DNA of 64,000 nucleotides from Pararhizobium sp. IMCC21322 (GCF_030758295.1 NZ_CP132335.1:4502412-4566411); one strand, 5' to 3'. Numbered from the stretch's first letter, positions 18,439 to 27,642 are shown. The notes: a model not told the origin generated them from the sequence alone. Translations and numbers: made by a program.

Positions 18439-19206
18439 ATGGACCTTCGATTAGAAGCTGTTGGCCATCAATATGGTGACCTGGAGGTCTTGAGTAAGCT
18501 TGATTTGGCTATTCCAGCTGGAAAAATTATCTGCATTGTCGGCCCGTCCGGCTGCGGCAAGTCTACGCTTTTACGCCTGATCGGCGGGTTGGAGCAGCCC
18601 ACCACCGGCCACATTGTCCAGATCGGCACGCCGCCCCCTGACAGCATCAATCCTCTGACCTATGTGTTCCAGGATTTTGCCCTGCTGCCGTGGCGCACCG
18701 TCGAGGGCAATATCAGCCTGGTGCTGGAAGATCACCGATTGTCATCTGCCCGCATGACAGAAATTATCGCCGATGTGTTGGCACGCACCAAGCTGACGGA
18801 ATTTGCAAAAGCCTATCCCAAACAATTATCAGGCGGCATGAAGCAGCGGGTTGCCATTGCACGGGCACTGGCCGTGAAACCCGCCATTCTGCTCATGGAT
18901 GAGCCATTATCAGCGCTGGACAGCCAGACACGGGAACTTCTGATGGATGATCTTGTCGGCCTGTGGACACGAGACCCCTTCACCTCAGTCTACGTCACCC
19001 ACAATCTCAATGAAGCTGTCCGATTGGGCCACTCGATTGTGGTGCTGTCACGCAGGCCCGGCCGCATACGGGAAATTGTGGATGTCACAATCCCCCTTGG
19101 CGAACGCGAATTGGGCGACCCGGAACTGGAACGGCAACAAAAGCACCTTTGGAACCTGATGCGCGATGAGGCCCTTGCCGCCGACAAGGAGTTGCTCAAT
19201 GTCTGA
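18439..19206 (+). CDS. ABC transporter ATP-binding protein (SsuB/TauB type)
   Basis: A 255-residue ATPase. Walker A is GPSGCGKST near residue 38, the Q-loop is in TYVFQDFALLPWRTVEGN, the signature is LSGGMKQRVAIARAL, Walker B is AILLMDEPLSALD, and the switch histidine is in VYVTHNLNEAVRLG. The FALLPWRTV and RPGRIREIVDV segments are typical of the nitrate/sulfonate/taurine ATPase group. It energises the importer formed with the binding protein at 17330 and the permease whose start overlaps it by eight bases. Confidence 0.93.
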   Translation: MDLRLEAVGHQYGDLEVLSKLDLAIPAGKIICIVGPSGCGKSTLLRLIGGLEQPTTGHIVQIGTPPPDSINPLTYVFQDFALLPWRTVEGNISLVLEDHRLSSARMTEIIADVLARTKLTEFAKAYPKQLSGGMKQRVAIARALAVKPAILLMDEPLSALDSQTRELLMDDLVGLWTRDPFTSVYVTHNLNEAVRLGHSIVVLSRRPGRIREIVDVTIPLGERELGDPELERQQKHLWNLMRDEALAADKELLNV

Positions 19207-20008
19207 ATTAAGGGAAACCACCACCCGCAAGACAGTCGATTTCCGTGGCGGTGGATTTGCCCCACAATCCAGAAAATGGGTGGGTATCGTTGTTTTTATT
19301 GTGTTGATCGGCTTTGTCGAATTCGGCACCAGAACCGGTTTCATAACAAACCTGACTTTACCAATACCGTCAGATGTCTTCGCCACCTTTGTTGATCTCT
19401 GGCAAAGCGGGCTTCTGTGGAAACATATGGTCCCCTCCATCATGCGCCTGATTGTTGGCGCGAGCATTGGTGTGTCCCTTGGCATAGGCATTGGAATTCT
19501 GATTGGCCTGTTTTCGCTGATCCGTGCTGGTCTGGTGCCATTGGTCGCCGCCATTTTCCCGATCCCGAAAATCGCGCTCCTGCCGCTGTTTGTCATCTGG
19601 TTTGGCATTGATGAAACATCTAAATACGCCCTGATCGCCTTTGGCACATTCACACCGACAGTCGTCGCCACCTATGGCGCTGTCGACAATGTCGACCGCT
19701 CCCTCATTCGTATGGGCCAAAGCTTTTCCCTGTCCTGGTTTTCCATAGTCAGGAAGATTGTACTTCCCGGCGCCATGCCGGGCATTTTGTCCGGACTGCG
19801 CATCAGCCTGGCGATTGCCATCATATTGCTCGTGGCGGCTGAAATGCTGGGCGCTGAATTCGGCATTGGTGCCTACATATTGGAGGCCGGATCGCTTTAT
19901 GATCTGGAACGCCTGTTCGTCGGCGTTGCAATCCTGTCGATCCTTGGTGTGTTTGTCAGCCTGGGAATCGGCGCGATTGAAAAACGGCTGCTGAACTGGC
20001 GGGTTTAG
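19199..20008 (+). CDS. ABC transporter permease (SsuC/TauC type)
   Basis: A 269-residue inner-membrane protein with about six hydrophobic segments. The permease-ATPase contact loop is visible as SLIRMGQSFSLSWFSIVRKIVLPGAMPGILSGLRISLAIAIILLVAAEML, the EAA-like motif with the conserved glycine of the BPD_transp_1 domain. ATG 19199 overlaps the ATPase stop, implying coupled translation; a start eleven codons upstream is possible but would lie well inside the ATPase gene. It completes a single-permease importer whose substrate is unknown. Confidence 0.92.
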   Translation: MSELRETTTRKTVDFRGGGFAPQSRKWVGIVVFIVLIGFVEFGTRTGFITNLTLPIPSDVFATFVDLWQSGLLWKHMVPSIMRLIVGASIGVSLGIGIGILIGLFSLIRAGLVPLVAAIFPIPKIALLPLFVIWFGIDETSKYALIAFGTFTPTVVATYGAVDNVDRSLIRMGQSFSLSWFSIVRKIVLPGAMPGILSGLRISLAIAIILLVAAEMLGAEFGIGAYILEAGSLYDLERLFVGVAILSILGVFVSLGIGAIEKRLLNWRV

Positions 20009-20071
20009 ATCAGTTGGTAGATCCGCGATAGGGTGGTCCGTGCTGGTGTGTCACTGATAGACTTCTGACAC

Positions 20072-20158
20072 TCAGCGGTAGAAATCCTTGGGCTTCAGGA
20101 GCTCTTGGAACGCTTTCCACGGCAACGGGTCGTCCTGACCCCGAAAGATTAAAGTCAT
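20072..20158 (-). pseudogene. Possible remnant of a protein C-terminus
   Basis: The minus strand of the 218-bp gap between the permease and the rRNA methyltransferase encodes a short frame ending DPLPWKAFQELLKPKDFYR and a stop. The composition looks like the tail of a real protein rather than noise, but there is no upstream coding region: the frame is only 28 codons from its ATG. I read it as a decayed gene end or a fortuitous frame. No family is recognised. Confidence 0.2.
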
Positions 20159-20226
20159 TCTGGAATTAGACAGCGCCCGTTCACACATTTTTTGCGCCAA
20201 AACCGGCTTGGTTCAATAGGGCGAAA

Positions 20227-21099
20227 TCAAACGATGGTTTGGACGTTCAACTCTGCACGTCGCGCCTCAAACAACACAACCCCGGTCGACACTGCCAGAT
20301 TGAGACTATCGGCCTGACCGGCCATCGGAATCAGTGCCAACTGATTGCAGGCGGCTGCCAGATTATCGGTCAGCCCCTGCTGCTCGTTGCCCATCAGAAC
20401 CACGTTCACACCAGAATAATCGACCGTCCGATAATCGACAGCACCCGCCAGATGGGTTCCGACAACGGAAGCCGAGCTGCGCTCTTTCCATTGCAGAAAC
20501 TCGCCTTCAGAAGCCTTCACCAATGGCATGTGAAAAATCGACCCCATAGAGGCACGAACTGCTTCTATCGAATAGGGGTCTGTGCAATCGCCCACAAGAA
20601 TGACACCCTTTGCGCCAACGCAATCTGCAGTGCGCAAAATTGTTCCCAGATTGCCGGGATCACGGACACGATCCAGCGCAACCCAAAGCTGGCCGTCTTT
20701 CGGGCGCACATACTGCAATGCTTCGAACTTTTGTTCAAAAACACCCAGCACCATTTGCGGATTATCTTTTCTGGAGATCTTCTCCAGCACCTGATTGGAA
20801 ACCTCCAGGACGGACCCGCCGGCAGCACGCACTTTGGCCGCAGCCTGTGCAATGGCATCCTGATCGGAAAATGATTTCCCGTAGATAATATCTTCAATAC
20901 GCCATTTTTTCTGCAACGCATCGGTGACCAGTTTCAGCCCCTCGCCCAGAAACAGGTTTGATTTATTGCGATTCTTGCGCAGAGCCAGTCCGCGAATGTC
21001 TTTGACAATCGGGTTGGACACGCTGCTAATTTGCTTCACCTGCCCTGAAATACGTTTTTCAGGGCTGCCGCGTTCGTCGGAATTTCTGTCGTGAACCAT
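20227..21099 (-). CDS. SpoU/TrmH-family RNA 2'-O-ribose methyltransferase
   Basis: A 290-residue SPOUT-class enzyme that methylates ribose 2'-O in rRNA or tRNA with S-adenosylmethionine. The N-terminal part (SNPIVKDIRGLALRKNRNKSNLFLGEGLKLVTDAL) is the RNA-binding substrate domain seen in 23S rRNA methyltransferases of the RlmB/TsnR type. The three SPOUT motifs follow: RVRDPGNLGTILRTADCVGA (motif 1), VLMGNEQQGL (motif 2), and IPMAGQADSLNLAVSTGVVLFEA (motif 3). ATG 21099 starts directly after the stop of the upstream methyltransferase, so the two RNA-modification genes form an operon. The exact target nucleotide is not known. Confidence 0.9.
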   Translation of the reverse strand: MVHDRNSDERGSPEKRISGQVKQISSVSNPIVKDIRGLALRKNRNKSNLFLGEGLKLVTDALQKKWRIEDIIYGKSFSDQDAIAQAAAKVRAAGGSVLEVSNQVLEKISRKDNPQMVLGVFEQKFEALQYVRPKDGQLWVALDRVRDPGNLGTILRTADCVGAKGVILVGDCTDPYSIEAVRASMGSIFHMPLVKASEGEFLQWKERSSASVVGTHLAGAVDYRTVDYSGVNVVLMGNEQQGLTDNLAAACNQLALIPMAGQADSLNLAVSTGVVLFEARRAELNVQTIV

Positions 21100-21101
21100 T
21101 T

Positions 21102-22013
21102 TCAGGCCTCCCAGCGGCTATACATGGATGTTGAAAGCCTGCGTGTGTCCTGCGCTTGCGCGCTTTCAGGTGTCTGTTCTGTCAGTACCAGTTCGCCACT
21201 GGTCAAAGTACCGCCCATATCGCCCACCCTGTCGCGCATCAATTCATGCGCCATGAAGAAACTGGCGCGGATTGCATATGCTGTCAGGATCATGAAATCG
21301 GCTTTGGGTGCAAGGATTGCCCGGCAATCATCCATTAAGCCAGGTAAATCTTCCATCACCTGCCAGACTTCGCCTTTTGGGCCGCGCCCATATTTGGGCG
21401 GATCAAGGATAATGCCATCATAGGTATTGCCCCGTCGCCCTTCGCGGGCAACGAATTTGGCCGCATCATCGCAAATCCATCGGATCGGTTTTTTGTCCAA
21501 TCCGGAAAGCGCCTGATTTTCGCGCGCCCAGGCAATCGCCTTCTTGGACGCATCCACATGGGTCACCTCGGCACCACTTGCAGCGGCAACCAGAGATGCG
21601 ACGCCGGTATAGCCAAACAGATTGAGGATTTTCAGCGTACGACCAGCCGCCTTTGCGCGTGATATGCGCTCTGCAAACCAGGCCCAATGGGCAGCCTGTT
21701 CCGGAAACACGCCCACATGGCGAAAAGCAGAAAAACGGCAAATGAAGCGCACATCCTGAAATGACATGCTCCATTCATCATCCAGACTCGGCGCCCGCTT
21801 CCAGCGCCCCGCGCCCTCTTCATCCTTATCGGCAGAGAAAACAGCCTGAGCCTCATCCCACAGTGCGGGGCTTGAGCGCTTCCAGATAGCTTGCGCGTCC
21901 GGGCGGTCGACAATCACTGAACCATAGCGTTCCAGCTTGCGTCCCTCGCCGCTGTCCAGCAGGACATAATCTTCCCAGCCGGCCGTTTCCAGCATTTTTA
22001 CGTCATTGATCAT
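21102..22013 (-). CDS. Class I SAM-dependent rRNA methyltransferase (RlmI/RlmK-like)
   Basis: A 303-residue methyltransferase of the COG1092 type, which makes m5C in 23S rRNA. SAM motif I is in KILNLFGYTGVASLVAAASGAEVTHVDASKKAIAWARENQ and the catalytic motif IV is IILDPPKYGRGPKGEVW. The PUA domain found in E. coli RlmI is absent, as in many alphaproteobacterial relatives. ATG 22013 has a GGAG ribosome site just upstream, so the 18 extra codons of the open frame were excluded. It is followed at once by the SPOUT methyltransferase gene. Confidence 0.88.
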   Translation of the reverse strand: MINDVKMLETAGWEDYVLLDSGEGRKLERYGSVIVDRPDAQAIWKRSSPALWDEAQAVFSADKDEEGAGRWKRAPSLDDEWSMSFQDVRFICRFSAFRHVGVFPEQAAHWAWFAERISRAKAAGRTLKILNLFGYTGVASLVAAASGAEVTHVDASKKAIAWARENQALSGLDKKPIRWICDDAAKFVAREGRRGNTYDGIILDPPKYGRGPKGEVWQVMEDLPGLMDDCRAILAPKADFMILTAYAIRASFFMAHELMRDRVGDMGGTLTSGELVLTEQTPESAQAQDTRRLSTSMYSRWEA

Positions 22014-22169
22014 CTTGGCTCCGCAGTATCTCTGCCGCGCTATAGCAAATCCCCATTGTCGACCCAAGCGATGATTGAAAAGAGTTTACACGCCAACCAC
22101 TTGCTGAATAGCAGCCCATAGTGCATTTTCAGGAAAAACCGGGTCTGAACCGAATTGGAAGTCTAAGTC

Positions 22170-22817
22170 ATGGATATGTCTGGCGAATACCGCATCCCCG
22201 CGCCGCGCGAAACTGTTTGGGAGGCCATCAACGATCCTGATGTTCTCAAAGAGTGCATTCCAGGGTGCGAAAGCCTGGAAAAAACATCTGATACGGAAAT
22301 GGCAGCCCAGGTAACGGCGAAAGTCGGTCCCATCAAGGCAAAGTTCAAGGGAACGGTGACCCTGTCTGATCTTGATCCCCCAAAGAGCTATAAGATAATC
22401 GGTGAAGGCAAGGGTGGTGCTGTGGGCTTTGCCAAGGGCGGTGCTGATATTTTTCTGGCTGAGGAGGGTAACGAAACCATCCTTACCTATACCGCTGAAG
22501 CACAGGTTGGTGGCAAACTGGCCCAGCTCGGCTCACGCCTGGTGGATGGCGCTGCCAAAAAAATGGCGGATGAATTCTTCGGTAATCTGGCGGCAAAACT
22601 TGGGAGCGTCCCGAGCAAGGAAGCAGATCAGCCGTCTGACCCGGATATCGGCCATGGCGATAACATCACAGATGTAGCACGGGAAATTGGTGAAGCGGTT
22701 CAGGACGCGGAAGAGGCTCTGGAAGTGGAAGCTGGCAAGGGGACACTGGGCGGACCCATGATGTGGGGGCTGATTACGCTTGCTGTTCTGATAGCCGTTG
22801 TGCTGGTCCTGTCCTGA
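22170..22817 (+). CDS. coxG: CoxG-like SRPBCC-domain membrane protein
   Basis: A 215-residue protein. Residues 1-150 are the CoxG/CDC-II domain of the START/SRPBCC superfamily (SGEYRIPAPRETVWEAINDPDVLKECIPGCESLEK; GKLAQLGSRLVDGAAKKMADEFF). A linker rich in acidic residues follows, and the C-terminus is one membrane helix (GLITLAVLIAVVLVLS) that would anchor it to the inner membrane. In carboxydotrophs CoxG helps recruit CO dehydrogenase to the membrane. It is first in a G-S-M set, with coxS starting 43 bases later. Confidence 0.88.
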   Translation: MDMSGEYRIPAPRETVWEAINDPDVLKECIPGCESLEKTSDTEMAAQVTAKVGPIKAKFKGTVTLSDLDPPKSYKIIGEGKGGAVGFAKGGADIFLAEEGNETILTYTAEAQVGGKLAQLGSRLVDGAAKKMADEFFGNLAAKLGSVPSKEADQPSDPDIGHGDNITDVAREIGEAVQDAEEALEVEAGKGTLGGPMMWGLITLAVLIAVVLVLS

Positions 22818-22860
22818 CTGCCAGGCACCGATTGATGCCAAATGAATTGTGAGGATTCAT

Positions 22861-23370
22861 ATGAACGAAGTATCCATGACGGTAAACGGCGAAACCGTCT
22901 CCCACACTGTTGAAGCCCGGACCCTGCTGGTCACCTATATCCGGGATCATCTCAAGCTGACCGGCACTCACATCGGCTGCGACACTTCCCAATGCGGAGC
23001 CTGTGTGGTCAGCTTCAATGGTAAAGCTGTCAAAAGCTGCACCATGCTTGCCATGCAGGCAGATGGTGCCGAGATCACAACGATTGAGGGTCTTGCCGAT
23101 GGCGATCAACTGCATCCGGTGCAAGCTGCCTTCAAAGAGCATCACGGTCTGCAATGCGGGTTTTGTACGCCCGGTATGATCATCGCGGCAATCGACATGA
23201 TTAACCGATATGGCAACTCGCTGGATGAGACCACAATTCGCGCGGAGCTGGAGGGCAATATTTGCCGCTGCACGGGTTACCAGAATATTGTGAAATCCAT
23301 AAAAGCAGCAGCCGATGAGATGACCGGATCCGGCACGCCTGACCAGTCATCAACTTCAAGCGCTGCATAG
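22861..23370 (+). CDS. coxS: Molybdenum hydroxylase / CO dehydrogenase small subunit (2Fe-2S)
   Basis: A 169-residue iron-sulfur subunit of the xanthine oxidase family. The plant-type 2Fe-2S cluster ligands are C40, C45, C48 and C60 ([12 protein letters not shown]...SC), and the second cluster uses C99, C102, C135 and C137 (QCGFCTPG and NICRCTGY). [14 protein letters not shown] with the Thr-Ser is typical of the CoxS branch. ATG 22861 is preferred over an upstream in-frame start because GAGGA lies just before it. It passes electrons between the molybdenum site of a large subunit and the FAD subunit encoded next. The large subunit gene is not in the window. Confidence 0.92.
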   Translation: MNEVSMTVNGETVSHTVEARTLLVTYIRDHLKLTGTHIGCDTSQCGACVVSFNGKAVKSCTMLAMQADGAEITTIEGLADGDQLHPVQAAFKEHHGLQCGFCTPGMIIAAIDMINRYGNSLDETTIRAELEGNICRCTGYQNIVKSIKAAADEMTGSGTPDQSSTSSAA

Positions 23371-23383
23371 TCTGGAAGAACCC

Positions 23384-24184
23384 ATGTTTCACCTCACCTA
23401 CCATCGCCCAACCAGTGTGGAAGACGCGATCCACTTTTTCACAAACTCTGAAGATGCCCAGTTTCTGGCTGGCGGTCAGACCCTGTTGCCCACCATGAAA
23501 CAGAGGCTGGCGGCACCGTCAGATGTCATTGATTTGCGGCACATTGCAGCACTGACGGGCATCGGTTCGACCGAAGAACAGCTCACCATAGGTGCGGCAG
23601 TAACCCATGCGGAAATGGCAGCGTCACAACAGGTGAAAGAGACACTCCCCGCACTGGCGGAACTTGCCGCCCACATCGGAGACCCGCATGTACGCCATAT
23701 GGGCACATTGGGCGGATCGATTGCCAATAATGATCCGGCAGCGGACTATCCGGCAGCGACGCTGGCGCTGACTGCCACCATTCACACCAACAGCCGCACG
23801 ATTGCTGCAGAAGACTTTTTCACCGGCCTGTTTGAAACCGCCCTTCAGGAAGGTGAATTGATCACAAAAGTAGATTTTAAAATCCCAGCGAAAGCCGCCT
23901 ATGCCAAATTCGCAAACCCGGCTTCCCGCTACGCAATGGCCGGCGTGTTTATTGCGCGATATGCAGATGGCCAGGTCATTCTGGCTGTTACCGGTGCAGG
24001 TTCAGACGGGGTCTTTCGCCATCGGGACATGGAATCAGCTCTATCAGACAATTGGTCTGCAGATTCCCTGAACCATATGTCCGTCGATGAAAGCGATCTG
24101 CTATCAGACATTCACGGCTCTGCCGCTTACCGCGCCAATCTCGTCAAAGTCATGGCACAAAGAGCCTTGAAAACAATGCTTTGA
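23384..24184 (+). CDS. coxM: Molybdenum hydroxylase / CO dehydrogenase medium subunit (FAD)
   Basis: A 266-residue FAD-binding subunit. It has the paired FAD motifs of the family: FLAGGQTLLPTMKQRL (AGGxSLxP type) and HMGTLGGSIANNDPAADYPAA (TxGG type), plus RYAMAGVFIAR in the C-terminal domain. It starts 13 bases after coxS and ends the set; a gap of 178 bases follows to a weak small open frame, then ggt. With CoxS and an absent CoxL it would form a heterotrimeric molybdenum hydroxylase. The substrate may be CO or an organic compound; form assignment depends on the missing large subunit. Confidence 0.92.
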   Translation: MFHLTYHRPTSVEDAIHFFTNSEDAQFLAGGQTLLPTMKQRLAAPSDVIDLRHIAALTGIGSTEEQLTIGAAVTHAEMAASQQVKETLPALAELAAHIGDPHVRHMGTLGGSIANNDPAADYPAATLALTATIHTNSRTIAAEDFFTGLFETALQEGELITKVDFKIPAKAAYAKFANPASRYAMAGVFIARYADGQVILAVTGAGSDGVFRHRDMESALSDNWSADSLNHMSVDESDLLSDIHGSAAYRANLVKVMAQRALKTML

Positions 24185-24362
24185 CTAAAATGCGATTGAA
24201 TTGGTGTTGTATGAAAAGGCTGCACCGGGTTTCCACAGTCCTGGAAAAGAATGGGTAGCGAGAGTCGGATTGCTTTTTTTATTCACGATATTATTCAGTA
24301 TATACCATCAAAATTTGCACGCATCCTCCCACCATGCTTCATACAATAGGCGGAGCGCGGTG

Positions 24363-24527
24363 ATGAAGAACGTGCGAACGCGCTTGTTTGATCCAGGAAG
24401 TGTAGCCAGCGGTGCGGTTGAATGGGCTTTAATGCCGATTAAAGGCAGGCTACAAGCGACTCACGACCTGACAATGAGATTCGACATCGCCGACCAGATT
24501 TTATGTGATGTGATTGGACGGATTTAA
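24363..24527 (+). CDS. Possible small open reading frame ahead of ggt
   Basis: The 346-bp gap between coxM and ggt (24185-24530) has no established gene. Its only candidate is a 54-codon frame from ATG 24363, with a GGAG-like ribosome site in GGCGGAGCGCGGTG, that stops three bases before the ggt start codon. The peptide is mixed in character, with no signal or membrane segment, and resembles nothing known to me. The tight spacing suggests either a small protein co-transcribed with ggt or chance. The upstream part of the gap is A/T-rich (around 24270-24310) and may hold the ggt promoter. Confidence 0.3.
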   Translation: MKNVRTRLFDPGSVASGAVEWALMPIKGRLQATHDLTMRFDIADQILCDVIGRI

Positions 24528-24530
24528 GCT

Positions 24531-26330
24531 ATGAAGAATTCCAGTTTCCTGCGTGTTCTGCTTCTCTCGGCTGCGATGGCATTTTATGCTGACGCCCGTC
24601 CCGCCAGCGCACAACAGGCCACCGACGATGTAGCGCCTGAATCAGGCACCTCAGCACCAGCAGAACCTCCGGTTGAGATCGATCTTGTCGGAGAAAGTGT
24701 GCGGGGGATCAGATCCAAAAACTGGATGATCGCCACCGCAAACCCGCTTGCCAGCGAAGCTGGTGGAGCCGTATTGCGCAACGGTGGCAACGCCATTGAC
24801 GCCATGGTGGCAGTGCAATTGATGCTGGGTCTTGTGGAACCTCAATCATCTGGATTGGGTGGCGGCGCATTTCTGGTTTATTGGGATGCAACAAACGAAC
24901 GATTGACCACCTTTGACGGTCGCGAGACAGCACCAAACGCCGCAACGCCAACCCTCTTCCATGATGAAAATGGCGAGCCGCTGAAGTTCTTTGATGCCGT
25001 CGTGGGCGGTCGTTCGGTTGGTGTGCCTGGCACACCTTTACTGTTGGAAGCCGTCCACGGTCGCTATGGCTCCATGCCCTGGGCAACCTTGTTCGACAGC
25101 GCGATCAATTTGGCAGATGGCGGTTTTGAGGTGTCCCCGAGGCTCGCCAGTTCCATCGCCAACGATCAGGACCGGCTCTCACGTTTCAAGGACACCAAAG
25201 CCTATTTCTTCCGGGAAGATGGCACACCGCTTCAGGCGGGCGACAAACGCGTAAATGCAGACTACGCAAACACATTGCGGATGCTGTCTCAACAAGGCAC
25301 TGACGCATTTTACAAAGGTGATATTGCGCAGGAGATTGTCAAAACCGTACAATCCACTCCGGGAAATCCCGGTGTTTTGGCAATGGATGATCTGGCCGCT
25401 TATCGGATCAAGGAGCGCGCGCCAATCTGTGTGGACTATCGTGGATTCGATGTCTGCGGCATGGGCCCCCCGTCCTCGGGAGCGCTGACAGTCGGGCAGA
25501 TTCTGGGAACCTTGCGCGCTTATGATCTGAAAGGGCTGGGTCCTAACAGTGCTCAGGCCTGGCGTCTTATTGGCGATGCCTCACGTCTGGCGTTCGCTGA
25601 CCGTGGCCGCTACATGGCAGACAGCGACTTTGTACCCATGCCGACAAAAGGCCTGATTGCTGATGGATATCTCGCCAATCGCGGGGTTCTGATGCGCGAA
25701 AACCGGCTTGAAACAGTCACACCTGGCGAGCCGGAATTCGATCACGCGCTGTATCAGTCAGATGATGAATCCATAGAACTGCCCTCGACCAGCCATTTCG
25801 TCATACGTGACAAAGCTGGAAACGTCGTCTCCATGACAACGACCATTGAAAACGGCTTTGGATCACGTTTGATGACCGGCGGGTTCCTGCTGAATAACGA
25901 ACTCACTGATTTTTCGTTTCGCAGCCATTCCAATGGCTACCCGATTGCAAATCGGGTTGAACCCGGCAAGCGACCACGGTCATCCATGGCACCGACCATC
26001 GTGATGCGGGATGGCCTGCCCTATATGGCCGTTGGAAGCCCTGGCGGAAGCCGCATCATCGGCTATGTCGCCAAGACTCTGATCGCTCATATCGACTGGG
26101 GCCTCAGCCTGCAATCTGCCATTAATATGCCTCATTTGATCAACCGCTTCGGGCCGTACGATCTGGAAGCTGGCACCCCGGCAGAAAACCTTGGCCCGGC
26201 ATTGGAAGCGCTTGGCTACGAGGTCTCGGTGCGCGATTTGAATTCCGGACTACATGGCATTGTCATGGATGATGACAGGCTGACCGGCGGAGCAGACACG
26301 CGCCGCGAAGGCACAGTCATCGGGGAATAG
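24531..26330 (+). CDS. ggt: Gamma-glutamyltransferase
   Basis: GGT cleaves the gamma-glutamyl bond of glutathione and transfers or hydrolyses it in the periplasm. The 599-residue precursor has a signal peptide (FLRVLLLSAAMAFYADARPASA), then SEAGGAVLRNGGNAIDAMVAVQLMLGLVEPQSSGLGGGAFL in the large subunit. Self-cleavage should occur before T420 in PSTSHFVIRDKAGN; this threonine becomes the nucleophile of the small subunit. NGFGSRLMTGGFLLNNELTDF, then RPRSSMAPTIVMRDG and GSPGGSRIIGYV supply further active-site residues. Length is normal. It may begin its own transcript or follow the small frame at 24363. Confidence 0.95.
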   Translation: MKNSSFLRVLLLSAAMAFYADARPASAQQATDDVAPESGTSAPAEPPVEIDLVGESVRGIRSKNWMIATANPLASEAGGAVLRNGGNAIDAMVAVQLMLGLVEPQSSGLGGGAFLVYWDATNERLTTFDGRETAPNAATPTLFHDENGEPLKFFDAVVGGRSVGVPGTPLLLEAVHGRYGSMPWATLFDSAINLADGGFEVSPRLASSIANDQDRLSRFKDTKAYFFREDGTPLQAGDKRVNADYANTLRMLSQQGTDAFYKGDIAQEIVKTVQSTPGNPGVLAMDDLAAYRIKERAPICVDYRGFDVCGMGPPSSGALTVGQILGTLRAYDLKGLGPNSAQAWRLIGDASRLAFADRGRYMADSDFVPMPTKGLIADGYLANRGVLMRENRLETVTPGEPEFDHALYQSDDESIELPSTSHFVIRDKAGNVVSMTTTIENGFGSRLMTGGFLLNNELTDFSFRSHSNGYPIANRVEPGKRPRSSMAPTIVMRDGLPYMAVGSPGGSRIIGYVAKTLIAHIDWGLSLQSAINMPHLINRFGPYDLEAGTPAENLGPALEALGYEVSVRDLNSGLHGIVMDDDRLTGGADTRREGTVIGE

Positions 26331-26533
26331 GCTCATTTTTCAACGGTGGGCCTACCCGGTCGCACAGGTTTTCATTCGCGATATATGCAGGCACGACCAT
26401 TCCAGCCTATCGGCTGACATGTTTGTGTGCGCAATCAAAACACAGGCTTGGCGAAACTCCGGAAAGCCCAATTTGGACTGTGTCGCGTTTTCCGGCAGTA
26501 GCCATCACTGTTTTTCCGCCGCTTTGTAATATC

Positions 26534-26550
26534 CATAGCTTTTGAGTATA
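26534..26550. promoter_or_regulatory. Imperfect inverted repeat upstream of the LysR gene
   Basis: CATAGCT-TTT-GAGTATA lies 44 bases upstream of the LysR start. It shares the CATAGCT half-site and the same spacing with the perfect palindrome at 27643-27659 ahead of the transporter operon. A LysR protein that autoregulates would be expected to bind both places. The evidence is the shared half-site only. Confidence 0.35.
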
Positions 26551-26593
26551 CCGATGTAACGTCCTGTCAGTGTCAGTTTCGGGGGAATGTGCA

Positions 26594-27499
26594 TTGGATA
26601 TTCGTCAAATCAGCTACTTTTTGCGCGTGGTGGAGGAAGGCAGTGTCACCCGAGCCGCCGAGAGGCTGAACATTGCGCAACCGACCCTTTCGAAGAGTAT
26701 CAAATATCTTGAACATCAGCTGGGTGTGGAACTGTTTGAGCGGTTGCCTCGCGGCGTCAAACTGACCGTCTATGGCGAGAAGCTGCTGGATCATGCCCGG
26801 CATGTCGAAGTCCAGGTGGGAGCCGCCATAAAAGATCTCAGCGGGATCAAGTCCGGCAATGTCGGCAAAGTCCGCATCGGCGCAGGCCCGTCCTGGTTGC
26901 GACGGCTACTCCCGCAAGCCATTGCTGAGGTTCTCGACGAGCGACCGGACATAAATGTCAGCGTAACCGGTGGCTTCGATGAGGCGCTCCTGACCGATCT
27001 GTCAGCAGGAGATCTGGACTTCGTCATTGCAGAATTACCTCTTCGAGGACAAGAGCAGGACTTCTGCCTTGAGGCCCTCACAGAAGATCGCCTTTGCATT
27101 TGTGCACGCGCCGGCCATGCCTTGCAGCAGGAAAAAGATATTCCACTCGCTGCGCTTCAAAACCTGCAATGGGTTCTTCCTTCAGGCGCGACTTTAGCGC
27201 GGAAGAAACTGGATGCAATCATGCTATCGCACGGTTTGCAATTGCCCAAGCGTGTAACCGAATCGGATTCAATGAGCTTCATCCTGTCATTGGTGCGCGA
27301 GTCTGATGCCGTAACTTATACGATCACATCAGCGTTGGAATCCCAGGATGGGCAGGGCATCATCATTTTGGATGTGCCATCGGTGGAAGCCATTCGCAGA
27401 GCCGGGCTGATTTTCAGAAATCCGGTGCTTTTATCTCCAGCGGTCAGCTTCGTGGTGGAAACAGTCAGAAAAATTGCAGGCAACAACCCAAGAAACTGA
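26594..27499 (+). CDS. LysR-family transcriptional regulator
   Basis: A 301-residue LysR regulator. The N-terminal winged helix is LDIRQISYFLRVVEEGSVTRAAERLNIAQPTLSKSIKYLEHQLGVELFERLPRGVKLT by motif, followed by the linker helix and a periplasmic-binding-like effector domain (VRIGAGPSWLRRLLPQAIAEV, then DLDFVIAELPL). TTG 26594 is chosen: GGGGGAA stands six bases before it and the family consensus starts there. A GTG eight codons upstream would also be in frame. It precedes the sulfatase-transporter cluster on the same strand, separated by 289 bp, and is the likely regulator of it. Confidence 0.88.
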   Translation: MDIRQISYFLRVVEEGSVTRAAERLNIAQPTLSKSIKYLEHQLGVELFERLPRGVKLTVYGEKLLDHARHVEVQVGAAIKDLSGIKSGNVGKVRIGAGPSWLRRLLPQAIAEVLDERPDINVSVTGGFDEALLTDLSAGDLDFVIAELPLRGQEQDFCLEALTEDRLCICARAGHALQQEKDIPLAALQNLQWVLPSGATLARKKLDAIMLSHGLQLPKRVTESDSMSFILSLVRESDAVTYTITSALESQDGQGIIILDVPSVEAIRRAGLIFRNPVLLSPAVSFVVETVRKIAGNNPRN

Positions 27500-27642
27500 A
27501 GCGATCCAACCGATGCTTTCAACAGCCTGTTGAACGAACAACCCTGCCCGGCTGCTTATGTCGCCGCTTGAAAAACCTCACGCATTTGACGCCTGAAAAA
27601 CAGCGGACCGACCATCTGTGCCCGTAAGCCGCAAACAACTGA

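Noticed and set aside
24185-24362. Degraded coxL after coxM
   Set aside because: No fragment of the large-subunit motifs was found in any frame of the gap; the large subunit seems simply absent here.
26459-26495. CCGGAAA/TTTTCCGG inverted repeat downstream of ggt as a terminator
   Set aside because: The arms are 22 bases apart and no T-run follows, so it was not listed as a feature.
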